Assembly: GCA_014379585.1 (NCBI GenBank)
Contig: JACMLN010000105.1
Coordinates: 1-64,000, forward strand
Origin: Gloeobacterales cyanobacterium ES-bin-313
GTDB lineage: Bacteria > Cyanobacteriota > Cyanobacteriia > Gloeobacterales > Gloeobacteraceae
DNA: 64,000 nucleotides
Direction of reading: 5' to 3'
Below the pieces are notes generated by a model. It worked only from the letters and a program-made list of their open reading frames with translations, was not told the origin of the DNA and ran no database searches. Positions 15,875 to 24,487 of the stretch are shown here, piece by piece. The translations under genes and the position numbers were made by a program. The stretch's first letter is position 1. Every line of letters begins with the position of its first letter.

Positions 15875-16348
15875 TTAGTCTCCCAGTCCATTGGGCAGCG
15901 TTGTCACTTCAAACCAATAGGTTATGAGCATCTGAATATTCTGTTTGAGTTGCTCAAAATTGATCGGCTTGACGACGTAGGTGTTGACTCCAGATCTGTA
16001 GCAGTCTTCAATATCTTTCGGGTTGCTAGAAGTAGTGAACACGACAACTGGGATGGTTTTCAGTTTTTCATCCTGTTTGATCCGACACAATACATCCCGC
16101 CCATCGGTTCCCGGTAAATTCAGGTCAAGCACAATCAAACTGGGACGGGGGGAACTCTGGGGATTCATATAATTCCCCGTGTGCTCGAGGAAGGCCAGAG
16201 CCTGATCTCCATTCACACACCGATGAGTGGGAATAGGCGTGGGCGATCGCTGCAGAAGCCGTTGCAGTGCCTCAAAATCTTCATTGCTGTCTTCCACAAT
16301 TAATATCAGTGACGCTTGCTGCACAGGGGAAGTCGAATTGCGATTCAT
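15875..16348 (-). CDS. Rcp1-type single-domain response regulator
   Basis: A 157-residue receiver of the Rcp family that serves cyanobacterial phytochromes. It has the acidic pair Glu19-Asp20 (LIVEDS), phospho-acceptor Asp75 (VLDLNLPGTDG) and Lys127 (YVVKPINF). There is no output domain. Its ATG overlaps the end of the bacteriophytochrome gene by four bases, which is the usual BphP-Rcp arrangement and gives a one-to-one partner assignment. Phosphate probably passes on to the hybrid kinase encoded two bases downstream. Confidence 0.93.
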   Translation of the reverse strand: MNRNSTSPVQQASLILIVEDSNEDFEALQRLLQRSPTPIPTHRCVNGDQALAFLEHTGNYMNPQSSPRPSLIVLDLNLPGTDGRDVLCRIKQDEKLKTIPVVVFTTSSNPKDIEDCYRSGVNTYVVKPINFEQLKQNIQMLITYWFEVTTLPNGLGD

Positions 16349-18612
16349 GCAGCTGCATCCTCTGCTAGAGTGAAATAGAACGTCGTACCTTGAGTGTGGA
16401 TTGATTCAATCCAAATTCTGCCTCCGTGCCGCTCCACAATTTTGCGAGCAATGGTCAATCCTACCCCACTTCCACCCTCAAATTCATCCCGTCCGTGCAA
16501 GCGGCGGAAGATTTGAAAAATCTTTTCGAAATGTTGATGTGGAATCCCAATGCCGTTGTCGCGGACATAGAAGGTGTAGGGCGCAGGAGGGTTTTCTTCT
16601 TCCACTGCTTTAAAGCCAATCTCAATCCACTTCTCGGCTTTATCGTTGTACTTCATTGCATTACTGATCAAGTTGGTAAAGAGTTCATTCATCTGGATGA
16701 AATCGCACTTGATGAGGGGAAGCGGTTGGGGAATGCGAAATTCAATGCCACTGTCTGGTCGGGCGATCTTGAGGGTGGCGATCACCTCCTGCACCAGCTC
16801 ATCCAGATTTATCGTTTGTCGTATGAGTGCAGCACGTCCTAATTGCGAAGTGTGAAGCAACGAATTAACCAGGTCTTCCATGCGTTGCGTCAGCCGCACC
16901 AGAGTTTGGAGTTTTGCCACACCATCGTCATTTAATGCCTCGGCATAATCCTCCATTAAGAAGGTGGCATAGTTGTTAATGCCGCGCAGCGGTTCCTTTA
17001 GGTCATGGGACGCAATATAGGCAAAGGAATCGAGTTCTTCGTTGCTTCGATGAAGTTCAAAATTGATTGATTCCAATTCCTCGGCTTGCCGCAACACAAT
17101 ACCCACAATCAGATTTCGCAATTCGGCAACAGATTCCATTTCGCAAGCTTTCCATGGCAAAGCAGAGCCACGCACCGTTTCCTGCCACAATTCAAAGGAT
17201 CTGCGCGGCGATATCCGCAAACTGCCATCGGCTGAAACTTCTACCGGCTTATTCGGATCGCCTGCCCAATCCACCGTTTGAATCACCTCTGGACGAAACC
17301 ACAGGATGTAATAGCGGTTAGTTCTAGAAATTTTGAGGGCTAACACTCCGCTGGCGATCGCCTGAAATGACTCGGCAGCAGGGTAGAGTTTTTTGAGCGA
17401 TCCGGTTTCAAACAACCCTTGATGTAGGTACGGTTCCATCCAGTCGAGTAAGGCATGAATCTGCTCTTCTGAAGGCGTTTCACCCACTTGATCGCATTGC
17501 CCTGAACTACATATCACGGCTCCCGTTGCATTCACAAGGTTGAGCAATTGAGATTTCAGTTGCACCAAGCCATCGAGAAAATCCTCCGCTTGTGATAAGG
17601 CTTTGAAGAACTGAGTTTGTAACGACTTCAATTGCCGCTTATACTCACTGTCTTCAGTGACTTCTTTATTCACTATTTCCGCCGACATCACCTGTCCAAC
17701 AAATTCACAAATCGTACGGATAGAGTAAGGAATATATTTAGGAGACGAATGGTGACAGGCAATCAATCCCCAAAGTTTTTGGTCTTGCAAGAGGGAAATA
17801 GACATGGAGGCGGTTACGCCCATATTATGCAGATACTCTAGATGAATCGGAGATACACTCCGCAGTACCGAAAAACTGAGATCCAGCGGTTGATCTGTTA
17901 AAGGATTGTTCGCCGGAATTAAGGCAACGCTTTGGTACTGGGTATCTGGAATCAGCCGTAGACAATTCAGCGTATAGAGATGACGGGCTTGTTTGGGGAT
18001 GTCAGAGGGGGGATATCGTAAATTCAGATAAGGGTTTTCCTGGTTCGTATCTTCTGCAATCACCCTGCCTGCTCCCTCAGGATCGAATTGATAGACCATG
18101 ACGCGATCGAATCCAGTTATACGTCGGATCTCTTTGACGACGACTTGGCACATTTCCCATAATGTTGGTGCTTTTTGAATCCGAGTGATGGGTTCTTTGG
18201 CCTGGCGATAGAAATCAAAAAAATCTGGTTTTCCGGTTGCTGTCTTTGGTTCTAGTTCTAGCAGAATTACCCCGTCCCAACGATGCAAAATACCATCAAA
18301 ATGAATCCTGTGATCCAGGTGAGCGATCGAAAGGTCAAGGGGATTGATGTTCTCAAAGTCCTCCGTCAGGCATTGCTGAATTCGCTGAATTTGGGGATCA
18401 TCCAGTAGGCCTGACAGTGGTTTGCCCAATAAAGCTTCAGGTGGATGACCGATTACCACTTGAGTGTTGCTACTTACTTGAATGATGGTAAGGGTTGGAT
18501 CTTGCAGAACCAGTAAAATGCCATGCGGTTGGATCAGCCCTGGAATGTGAATCGGTTCGCGATCGCAGTTGGTCAAATCAATGTTGGTTAAATCTGTCGG
18601 AGTATCCATCAT
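16345..18612 (-). CDS. Bacteriophytochrome histidine kinase (PAS-GAF-PHY-HK)
   Basis: A 755-residue red/far-red photoreceptor kinase. The start carries NCDREPIHIPG with Cys16 just before the PAS domain, the biliverdin-attachment site of BphP-type phytochromes. In the GAF domain (~130-310) the place of the Cph1 chromophore Cys is Ile (SPIHLEYLHNMGV), and the PRYPPSDIP-like signature appears as RYPPSDIPKQAR. So it should bind biliverdin through Cys16 rather than phycocyanobilin through the GAF Cys. A PHY domain follows, then the His box SHDLKEPLRG and an ATPase domain (DNGIGIPHQHFEKIF, GSGVGLTIARKIVERHGG). It is the first gene of the three-gene operon. Confidence 0.93.
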   Translation of the reverse strand: MMDTPTDLTNIDLTNCDREPIHIPGLIQPHGILLVLQDPTLTIIQVSSNTQVVIGHPPEALLGKPLSGLLDDPQIQRIQQCLTEDFENINPLDLSIAHLDHRIHFDGILHRWDGVILLELEPKTATGKPDFFDFYRQAKEPITRIQKAPTLWEMCQVVVKEIRRITGFDRVMVYQFDPEGAGRVIAEDTNQENPYLNLRYPPSDIPKQARHLYTLNCLRLIPDTQYQSVALIPANNPLTDQPLDLSFSVLRSVSPIHLEYLHNMGVTASMSISLLQDQKLWGLIACHHSSPKYIPYSIRTICEFVGQVMSAEIVNKEVTEDSEYKRQLKSLQTQFFKALSQAEDFLDGLVQLKSQLLNLVNATGAVICSSGQCDQVGETPSEEQIHALLDWMEPYLHQGLFETGSLKKLYPAAESFQAIASGVLALKISRTNRYYILWFRPEVIQTVDWAGDPNKPVEVSADGSLRISPRRSFELWQETVRGSALPWKACEMESVAELRNLIVGIVLRQAEELESINFELHRSNEELDSFAYIASHDLKEPLRGINNYATFLMEDYAEALNDDGVAKLQTLVRLTQRMEDLVNSLLHTSQLGRAALIRQTINLDELVQEVIATLKIARPDSGIEFRIPQPLPLIKCDFIQMNELFTNLISNAMKYNDKAEKWIEIGFKAVEEENPPAPYTFYVRDNGIGIPHQHFEKIFQIFRRLHGRDEFEGGSGVGLTIARKIVERHGGRIWIESIHTQGTTFYFTLAEDAAA

Positions 18613-18906
18613 GCGTTCCCAAGTTCTTTAACAGTTTGATGACGTCTCCAAGAAATATTGGACTCTGATTTTGGGCGAACGCACCGTTAGCTTACGATAC
18701 TACACCTACCGAGGTTTGAGTACGTAAAGAAAGAGGTGTAGGATCCTTTGAGGAAGCACGGCGTAGGCTATTTTCTAAAATCCCGAAATAGGGAACATTC
18801 CATAAGGCCAGAGAAATTACTTGATGCGGAGGGATGTTCCCCGTTCACCAAGCCGAGCAAAAGGTAAGGTTTCGCAAGGTTTTAGCCTGATTTTGTGGGA
18901 AACAAA
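18613..18906. other. Non-coding upstream region of the phytochrome operon
   Basis: About 300 bases without a supported gene. The region must hold the operon promoter. It contains an inverted repeat, GGGAACAT at 18791-18798 and ATGTTCCC at 18834-18841, around a 35-base spacer, which may be an operator or the foot of a worn mobile element. I see no known riboswitch. Confidence 0.4.
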
Positions 18907-18934
18907 AAGCGCCCCAGAAAACTCTGAAGCGCTT
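18907..18934 (-). terminator. Rho-independent terminator after tRNA-Ser(UGA)
   Basis: On the minus strand AAGCGC pairs with GCGCTT, extended by TTCAGA/TCTGGG-like pairing, and is followed by TTTTT. It lies 21 bases beyond the tRNA 3' end and differs in sequence from the one beside the tRNA fragment at 13264, as expected if the island supplied it. Confidence 0.75.
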
Positions 18935-18954
18935 GTGGTAAGCCTTTCATAAAG

Positions 18955-19039
18955 CGGAGAGGGTGAGATTCGAACTCACGGATGGTCGCCCATCTTCGGT
19001 TTTCAAGACCGACGCAATAAACCGCTCTACCACCTCTCC
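18955..19039 (-). tRNA. tRNA-Ser(UGA)
   Basis: An 85-base class II tRNA. The acceptor stem is GGAGAGG/CCTCTCC with discriminator G. The anticodon arm is TCGGT-CTTGAAA-ACCGA with anticodon TGA (reads UCA). The long variable arm is GATGG/CCATC and the T arm is GTGAG/CTCAC. CCA is not encoded. Its 3' half is duplicated at 13306-13364. Confidence 0.96.
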
Positions 19040-19081
19040 AGGCCAAAACATTTTAGCATTAGCCTTTTGTAAGATGGTCAA

Positions 19082-19291
19082 CTAGAAATCTTCGTCGGCA
19101 GTTTCACTCACCAATTGGGCATCGACCCAATTCATTAGCTGCTGGGAAACACTCTGGGGGTCGTCGCCAGGATTCACAGTCGCTTCGGCTGAAAAGCGCT
19201 GGGTCTCGTAGTTGCCAAGATTTTTGACGCGCTCATAGCGCACAGTTGTAATCGTCAAAGCTCTGGGGCGGGGCATCCGTAAGGCTTGCAT
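19082..19291 (-). CDS. Conserved small cyanobacterial-type protein, unknown function
   Basis: About 69 residues from the ATG at 19291. The core TITTVRYERVKNLGNYETQR, then FSAEATVNPGDDPQS, is a pattern I associate with short cyanobacterial proteins of unknown role. The frame is open up to a GTG at 19351 that overlaps the ppk stop by four bases, so the protein may be 89 residues and translationally coupled; the extra N-terminus looks unlike the family, so I prefer the later start. The last residues are acidic. No motif suggests a function. It lies directly after polyphosphate kinase on the same strand. Confidence 0.7.
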   Translation of the reverse strand: MQALRMPRPRALTITTVRYERVKNLGNYETQRFSAEATVNPGDDPQSVSQQLMNWVDAQLVSETADEDF

Positions 19292-19347
19292 GGTTGAACC
19301 TGCTATGAACATGTGTCCATAATAGCACAAAGTTTCAACCCTGTGGA

Positions 19348-21456
19348 TCACATACAGCCTTCAAGCAAGATCTCTTGGGCGCTGACTTCTGGCTCTCCAG
19401 GTTTGGGTTGACGGCGGGCATAGGCACCGTTATTTTGCATTTCCCAACTTTGACGGTTATCGAGCAAGAGCAAGTCGAGATAGTTGATCAACTGTTGGCG
19501 CAGATGGGGTTGTTCGACAGGGACAACCACTTCGACGCGCCGCTCCAAATTGCGGGTCATCCAGTCGGCGGAACCGATCAAGACCTCGGGATTGCCACCA
19601 TTGCCGAAGTAATAAACGCGAGAATGTTCAAGGAGCCGTCCAATCACACTGAACACGCGAATCGTTTCGCTCACTTGCGGATATCCCGGTCGCAAGCAGC
19701 AGATCCCCCGGATGATCAAGTCGATGCGCACACCTGCTTGGGAGGCTGTGTATAGCGCTTTAATCAAGCTTGGGTCAACGAGGGAATTCATCTTGGCGAT
19801 GATCCGTCCTGGTCTTGCGGGGCTATGTTGGCGGATTTCGCGCTCAATGCGAGCCAAGAATTGATCGCGCATAAAAGTGGGAGCCAGCAGCAATTTCCGG
19901 TAGCGGGTCTGGCGCGAGTATCCTGTCAAGTAGTTAAAGAGATCGGTGAGGTCTGCTCCTAGTTCCTCGCGGCAACTAAAGAGTCCGAGGTCGGTGTAGA
20001 GCTTTGCTGTTTTGGAATTGTAATTTCCTGTTCCGATGTGGACGTAGCGAATCAGGCTATCGCCTTCGCGGCGGACAACCAGAGTTGTTTTGGTATGGGT
20101 CTTCAGACCAGCTAGCCCGTAAACGACATGCACACCGGCTCGTTCGAGTATCCGTGCCCAGTTAATATTGTTGCGCTCGTCGAATCGCGCTTTGAGTTCG
20201 ACCAGGACTGCCACCTGCTTGCCATTCTCCGCTGCTCGAATCAGCGCATGGACGATTGGTGAACCCCCGGAAGTGCGGTAGAGGGTTTGCTTGATCGTGA
20301 GAACATTCGGGTCGTCAGCGGCAGCGGAAACAAAGGCTTCGACGGTTGCCTCAAAAGAATCGTAAGGATGATGAACGAGTCGATCACCGCTGCGGATCAG
20401 GGCAAAGATATCTTCACAGTCTTGAAAAGCGAGGGGAACGCGGGGTGTAAATGGCTGGGCTTTAAGATCTGGTCGGTCGATGGAGACCAACTGCCAAAGA
20501 CAGGTGAGATCGAGAAGACCGTCGATTTCATAGACATCCTGTAGCCCAATTTCGAGTTCTTCGATCAGCCGTTCGCGGATGTGGTCGGGCATGGCGGGAG
20601 TCAGTTCAAGCCGTACAGCATCCCCCAATCGCCGCTTGCGTAGTCCCTCCTCGATGGTGAGGAGCAAGTCTTCGGCCTCTTCTTCCGCCAACTCAAGATC
20701 GCTGTTGCGGGTCAGACGAAACGGATAGCAACCCAGGATTTCCATGCCCGGAAACAACTGGTCTAAGTGCGCAGCAATCACTTCCTCAAGAGGAATAAAG
20801 TGATTGGGGATTTCGAGGGGCACGAGGCGGGGCAAAACCTGTGAAGGCACTTTGATCCGCGCAAACAACTCTTTTCCAGAGTCAGGATCGATCACTTGCA
20901 CCGCTAAGGACAAGCTCAGGTTTGAGATATAAGGAAAAGGATGGCTCGGATCGACAGCTAAAGGGGTCAACACCGGAAAAACTTGGCCTTCGAAGTAGTG
21001 CCGGATGTGTTCTTGATGTTTCAGCGATCCCTGGATATCGGTAAAGCTACAGATGCGGATGCCCTCTTTGGCCAATGGCGGCAAGAGATTCAGGCGCAAA
21101 CCCTGGGATTGTGTGGTGAGCAGAGGACGCAAACGGTGAGAAATTGCCGATAATTGTTCTTTGGGGCCAAGACCATCGGAGGAGCGCTTTTGCACACCCA
21201 ACTCCAACTGCTGCATGATGCTGGAGACACGCACCATAAAATATTCGTCGAGATTGCTGCTGAAAATAGCCATAAATTTGAGGCGCTCCAACAGCGGATT
21301 GCGCTCATCAAGGGCTTCAGCAAGCACACGGCCATTAAATTCCAGCCAACTTAGCTCTCGACTGATGGAGAGCATTGGATCATCCAAAGCAGGCGGCGTA
21401 AGGCCTATTTCTGTGAGATCTGCGTCAGCCATAGTCTCTGTAAACTGATCCTCCAT
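19348..21456 (-). CDS. ppk: Polyphosphate kinase 1
   Basis: A ~702-residue enzyme that reversibly transfers the ATP gamma-phosphate to a polyphosphate chain. The N-terminal domain starts SRELSWLEFNGRVL, then ERLKFMAIFSSNLDEYFMVR. The catalytic part has YVHIGTGNYNSKTAKLY with the autophosphorylated His, and the second conserved His in LEHSRVYYFGNGG. The phospholipase-D-like C-terminal repeats are complete. The frame opens at a TTG (21540), but the ATG at 21456 is more credible; another ATG lies at 21432. Length is normal for PPK1. It is followed by a small conserved protein. Confidence 0.95.
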   Translation of the reverse strand: MEDQFTETMADADLTEIGLTPPALDDPMLSISRELSWLEFNGRVLAEALDERNPLLERLKFMAIFSSNLDEYFMVRVSSIMQQLELGVQKRSSDGLGPKEQLSAISHRLRPLLTTQSQGLRLNLLPPLAKEGIRICSFTDIQGSLKHQEHIRHYFEGQVFPVLTPLAVDPSHPFPYISNLSLSLAVQVIDPDSGKELFARIKVPSQVLPRLVPLEIPNHFIPLEEVIAAHLDQLFPGMEILGCYPFRLTRNSDLELAEEEAEDLLLTIEEGLRKRRLGDAVRLELTPAMPDHIRERLIEELEIGLQDVYEIDGLLDLTCLWQLVSIDRPDLKAQPFTPRVPLAFQDCEDIFALIRSGDRLVHHPYDSFEATVEAFVSAAADDPNVLTIKQTLYRTSGGSPIVHALIRAAENGKQVAVLVELKARFDERNNINWARILERAGVHVVYGLAGLKTHTKTTLVVRREGDSLIRYVHIGTGNYNSKTAKLYTDLGLFSCREELGADLTDLFNYLTGYSRQTRYRKLLLAPTFMRDQFLARIEREIRQHSPARPGRIIAKMNSLVDPSLIKALYTASQAGVRIDLIIRGICCLRPGYPQVSETIRVFSVIGRLLEHSRVYYFGNGGNPEVLIGSADWMTRNLERRVEVVVPVEQPHLRQQLINYLDLLLLDNRQSWEMQNNGAYARRQPKPGEPEVSAQEILLEGCM

Positions 21457-21611
21457 ATCATGGCATTGCCCCAACCGCAAAGCATGTGTCAGAGCACTTT
21501 TTTCAAAGAACTTCTGAGGACTTGAGCCGGGAAGACTCAAGAAAATTGCTACCGTTGCTTAGAATTGATCTAAAATAGAAGAAATGCAGCCCATGCCCAA
21601 GGAGGCAGTCC

Positions 21612-22739
21612 ATGTTTGACACTGCTGAACGTCGCGGAAGTCTACGGGTTGGCAACCTGTTTGGCATTCCTTTCTTCATTGATGCTTCTTGGTTTTTTAT
21701 TCTTGCCCTGGTGACTTGGTCTTACGGTTCGCAATTGGCGGCTGAGTATCCGAGTTGGAGTTCTCTTTCCCCCTGGATCTTAGGCTTCATGGCCGGACTA
21801 GGACTGTTTAGCTCTGTGCTCATTCACGAGTTGGGTCACAGTTTTGTGGCCATGGCTCAAGGTATTCCAGTCCGTTCGATCAGTCTCTTTCTGTTTGGCG
21901 GTGTTGCTCGGATTGAGCGCGAAGCCCGTACGCCTTGGGGCGCTTTGGCGATTGCGGTGGCAGGGCCGCTGGTGAGTTTGTCCCTGTTCGGATTTTTCTG
22001 GGGTATCGAAAACTGGTTGCCGCTTAACGAAGGCATCCGTGCCCTCGTTGACTTGCTCGCTTCGGTGAACTTGGCCTTGGCAGTCTTTAACATGTTGCCT
22101 GGGTTACCTTTGGACGGTGGTAATGTCGTCAAGTCTTTGATCTGGGCAATCACTGGCAACCAGTACAAAGGTGTGCGCGTCGCCTCTTGGTCGGGAATGG
22201 CGGTTGCCGCTTTGATGATCGCCTTTGGCCTCATCTACATCGGTGGCTTTAACGGCCTCTGGTTTGCGGTCGTTGGCTGGTTCGTCTTCTCCAATGCCCG
22301 CAACTATGGCAAGTACGCCAAAGTTCAAGAGCAATTAAGTGCCTTCACAGCAGAGCAAGCGGCTGTGCGCACTGAAATGACAGTGATGGGTGAAACCTCC
22401 CTGCGCAGCTTCGCCGACTTTTATGTTCTGGCCAGCCCGCAAGAAACCTTCTTAGTTACCGACTATCTCGGTCGTTTGGTGGGGCGGATTGATCGTCGGA
22501 GTCTTTCGCGCTTTGCTCCAGAAGAGTGGTCTTCGATCCCAGTGAGCGCTGTCATGCAATTGATTGGTGTCGAAGAAACGCTCAGTCCGAATCAACCCCT
22601 GACAGAAGTAATCGAGCGTCTTCAACAGCAGCGGCTTGTGCGCATGCCTGTCCTACAAAGTGATGGCAGGTTATTGGGACAAGTCCAACTTGAAGATATT
22701 CAAAAGCGCTTTTTGGGAAGAGGCTGGAAGTTTGCCTAA
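21612..22739 (+). CDS. Site-2 intramembrane metalloprotease with CBS domain
   Basis: A 375-residue multi-pass membrane protein of the S2P/Rip family. The zinc site is HELGH at residues 72-76 in a membrane helix, and the third ligand is in LPLDGGN (Asp168). A cytoplasmic C-terminal part (~225-375) includes a CBS-type region (VMQLIGVEETLSPNQPLTE). Such proteases cut membrane-bound anti-sigma factors or other regulatory membrane proteins, and the CBS part may sense adenine nucleotides. There is a strong ribosome binding site (GGAGG, eight bases before the ATG), and an intrinsic terminator follows. No anti-sigma factor or sigma factor is next to it, so the substrate is open. Confidence 0.92.
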   Translation: MFDTAERRGSLRVGNLFGIPFFIDASWFFILALVTWSYGSQLAAEYPSWSSLSPWILGFMAGLGLFSSVLIHELGHSFVAMAQGIPVRSISLFLFGGVARIEREARTPWGALAIAVAGPLVSLSLFGFFWGIENWLPLNEGIRALVDLLASVNLALAVFNMLPGLPLDGGNVVKSLIWAITGNQYKGVRVASWSGMAVAALMIAFGLIYIGGFNGLWFAVVGWFVFSNARNYGKYAKVQEQLSAFTAEQAAVRTEMTVMGETSLRSFADFYVLASPQETFLVTDYLGRLVGRIDRRSLSRFAPEEWSSIPVSAVMQLIGVEETLSPNQPLTEVIERLQQQRLVRMPVLQSDGRLLGQVQLEDIQKRFLGRGWKFA

Positions 22740-22768
22740 CTGACCGCTTGGTCATCGAAATAGCCATG

Positions 22769-22794
22769 GGGAGCAAGTCATTGCTCCCTTTTTT
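22769..22794 (+). terminator. Rho-independent terminator after the site-2 protease
   Basis: GGGAGCAA, a GTCA loop, TTGCTCCC, then six T. It separates the convergent site-2 protease and YkgJ-family genes. Confidence 0.85.
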
Positions 22795-23140
22795 ATAGGT
22801 TGGCTTGCTTGAAGCGCAGCATTTCTGGACTCTCTGGCCCATAGACAGAGTCGATATGATCTGTGCAGCAATGAATAGCCCAGCGATCAAGATCTTGCGG
22901 ATCCTCGCCGTACACTTCTTGAACCACGGTTGTATTTACGCGACAGAACTCAGGACGGGTTTCATAAATGCCGCAGGTACGATCGACTTTTTGGTAGTGA
23001 ACGCACCAGCCATCTGCACCGACGAGAGCATGGTAAAGCGCCAACTGATCGGGGTCGAGATACTCTTCGAGAAAAGGACGTTCGGCAGGAGCCAGATAGC
23101 AACAAGCACCACACTGTTTCACACACTGCCAGGTTTTCAC
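22793..23140 (-). CDS. YkgJ-family cysteine-cluster protein
   Basis: About 115 residues with the family pattern WQCVKQCGACCYL at the start, then WCVHY, TCGIYETRPEFCR and HCC, eight or more conserved Cys that bind zinc or an iron-sulfur cluster. No enzymatic role is established for the family. The frame is open to an ATG at 23206, but the GTG at 23140 has GGGGGAGAA just upstream, begins at the conserved part and overlaps the L,D-transpeptidase stop by four bases (GTGA), so I take it as the start. It is the last gene of the pdxA operon. Confidence 0.8.
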   Translation of the reverse strand: MKTWQCVKQCGACCYLAPAERPFLEEYLDPDQLALYHALVGADGWCVHYQKVDRTCGIYETRPEFCRVNTTVVQEVYGEDPQDLDRWAIHCCTDHIDSVYGPESPEMLRFKQANL

Positions 23141-24483
23141 GATGATTCTCCCCCGTGGGCATACACAGTCACAGGAACACCCAAGGCTGCCCATTCCCAA
23201 AGCCACCCGGCATCCTCGCGAGCATCAGGCCATCGTCGGTTGAAGGCGCGCGTAGAAAGATTCACGCAGCCATGGCTCATGGGGTGACCAAAACCGCTGT
23301 GCCACCAAGCGCCATGAAAAGCGTAGGCATCGTGGAAGTACTGGGCATAGGGCACGTTTTCGACCTTGTAGTAGCCAGGGGTACCGGGCGCTGCACTGCT
23401 GGTCATCGTTTTTTTGCGATAGCGCGCGTAAATATAATACGTGCCAGTCACTGTCGGCGTTCTCGACTTGCCGGAACTCATCGCAAAACTATGGACGACT
23501 TCTCCAGATTCGATCGCCTTGACGATCTGAGTATCTAAGTAGACGGAAATATGTCGATCTGGCCCAGTGGTGAAACTTTGCGTGATACCTTGTTCTAGCC
23601 AGCCCCCCTTGACTGATTTCAGACCCGTTGGATCGATCTGGACATCGATCTTTGCAAAGGCTGGCCATTGGGGTTGGGGGACAAATTCGACTTGGCGTTT
23701 GGCAATCCAGTGCCATTTTCCACTGGCTGGCACACCTTCGATGGTTGGTGGCTTGAGGGTTTCAAGTACTGCCTCACGATTTTGAAGCCGTTCACTGAAG
23801 GTAAGCACCACAGGCAGAGCGACACCGACCTTTTCTAAACCTTGGACATTTGCTGTCGCCCGCAACGCCTGTGGGGTTTGGACTTGTAAAGTAAAGCTCG
23901 GTAGCGGCACGCCGTTAGCAGTTGTCCACATGATCTGAACGGGATGCGTCGCGCCTTGGCGATATTTCTGGCTTTGGAGAATGACTTGCCGCCCATCCAC
24001 TTTTGGCGCTAAAGCAAGACTGCTTTTAACTTGAACAGAACTGACAGGGCGATCAAATTGCAGATGCAGGGCACCGTCAGGCTGTAATTGATAGGGAGCG
24101 CGGTTCAAGAGCTTGGGAATATAGGCCGTTGTAAACTCGAAAGTTCGGGAGACACCCTCCTGGGCAAAGGGACGATTGGCTCGCGCACTGAGCGTGTAAT
24201 GGGTTCCGTAGGCTAAGGGTTGCTTCGTAACAAAATGATCCGCTTCGAGTAGACCAGGCACAATACGACCACGATCATCTTTAACTTCGACGGACTCTAG
24301 CTGACTCAAAAAGCCGGAGGACTGGACAGACATCGCTTTGTGGGGATCGCCGAGGGTGGTGCCGCTGATCTCAACATTGAGAGGTACAGCCAGCCAATAC
24401 CCAACAATGCCAAGGCCGGCACCGCAGAAAGCGACGAGCAGCCAGCTCCAGGGGAATTCTCGATTGACAGATTGGGTTGACAT
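23137..24483 (-). CDS. L,D-transpeptidase (YkuD) with N-terminal Ig-like domains
   Basis: A 448-residue cell-wall enzyme that makes 3-3 crosslinks in peptidoglycan or attaches lipoproteins. One N-terminal membrane anchor (~15-32) is followed by immunoglobulin-like beta domains (~35-310), as in mycobacterial Ldt, and then the YkuD domain. The catalytic signature is HGAWWHSGFGHPMSHGCVNL with the nucleophile Cys in SHGC. The gene starts four bases after pdxA and overlaps the YkgJ-family gene. The architecture, anchor plus long Ig stalk, suits periplasmic action. Confidence 0.92.
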   Translation of the reverse strand: MSTQSVNREFPWSWLLVAFCGAGLGIVGYWLAVPLNVEISGTTLGDPHKAMSVQSSGFLSQLESVEVKDDRGRIVPGLLEADHFVTKQPLAYGTHYTLSARANRPFAQEGVSRTFEFTTAYIPKLLNRAPYQLQPDGALHLQFDRPVSSVQVKSSLALAPKVDGRQVILQSQKYRQGATHPVQIMWTTANGVPLPSFTLQVQTPQALRATANVQGLEKVGVALPVVLTFSERLQNREAVLETLKPPTIEGVPASGKWHWIAKRQVEFVPQPQWPAFAKIDVQIDPTGLKSVKGGWLEQGITQSFTTGPDRHISVYLDTQIVKAIESGEVVHSFAMSSGKSRTPTVTGTYYIYARYRKKTMTSSAAPGTPGYYKVENVPYAQYFHDAYAFHGAWWHSGFGHPMSHGCVNLSTRAFNRRWPDAREDAGWLWEWAALGVPVTVYAHGGESS

Positions 24484-24487
24484 AGAT

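Larger units (their letters stand above)
13306..18951. mobile_element. tRNA-Ser-bounded island carrying a light-sensing operon
   Basis: The 5.6-kb segment between the tRNA 3' fragment and the intact tRNA-Ser(UGA). It holds only three overlapping or abutting signalling genes plus ~340 bp of non-coding DNA, with no integrase. It contains five HIP1 octamers (GCGATCGC at 13648, 15586, 16243, 17354 and 18559). I found just one other, at 36151, in the remaining 58 kb. Boundary repeat and word use both point to import from a HIP1-rich cyanobacterium. Confidence 0.65.

Noticed and set aside
18791-18841. Inverted repeat GGGAACAT/ATGTTCCC as a riboswitch or terminator
   Set aside because: The 35-base spacer shows no conserved core and no T run follows, so only a loose operator or relic is possible.
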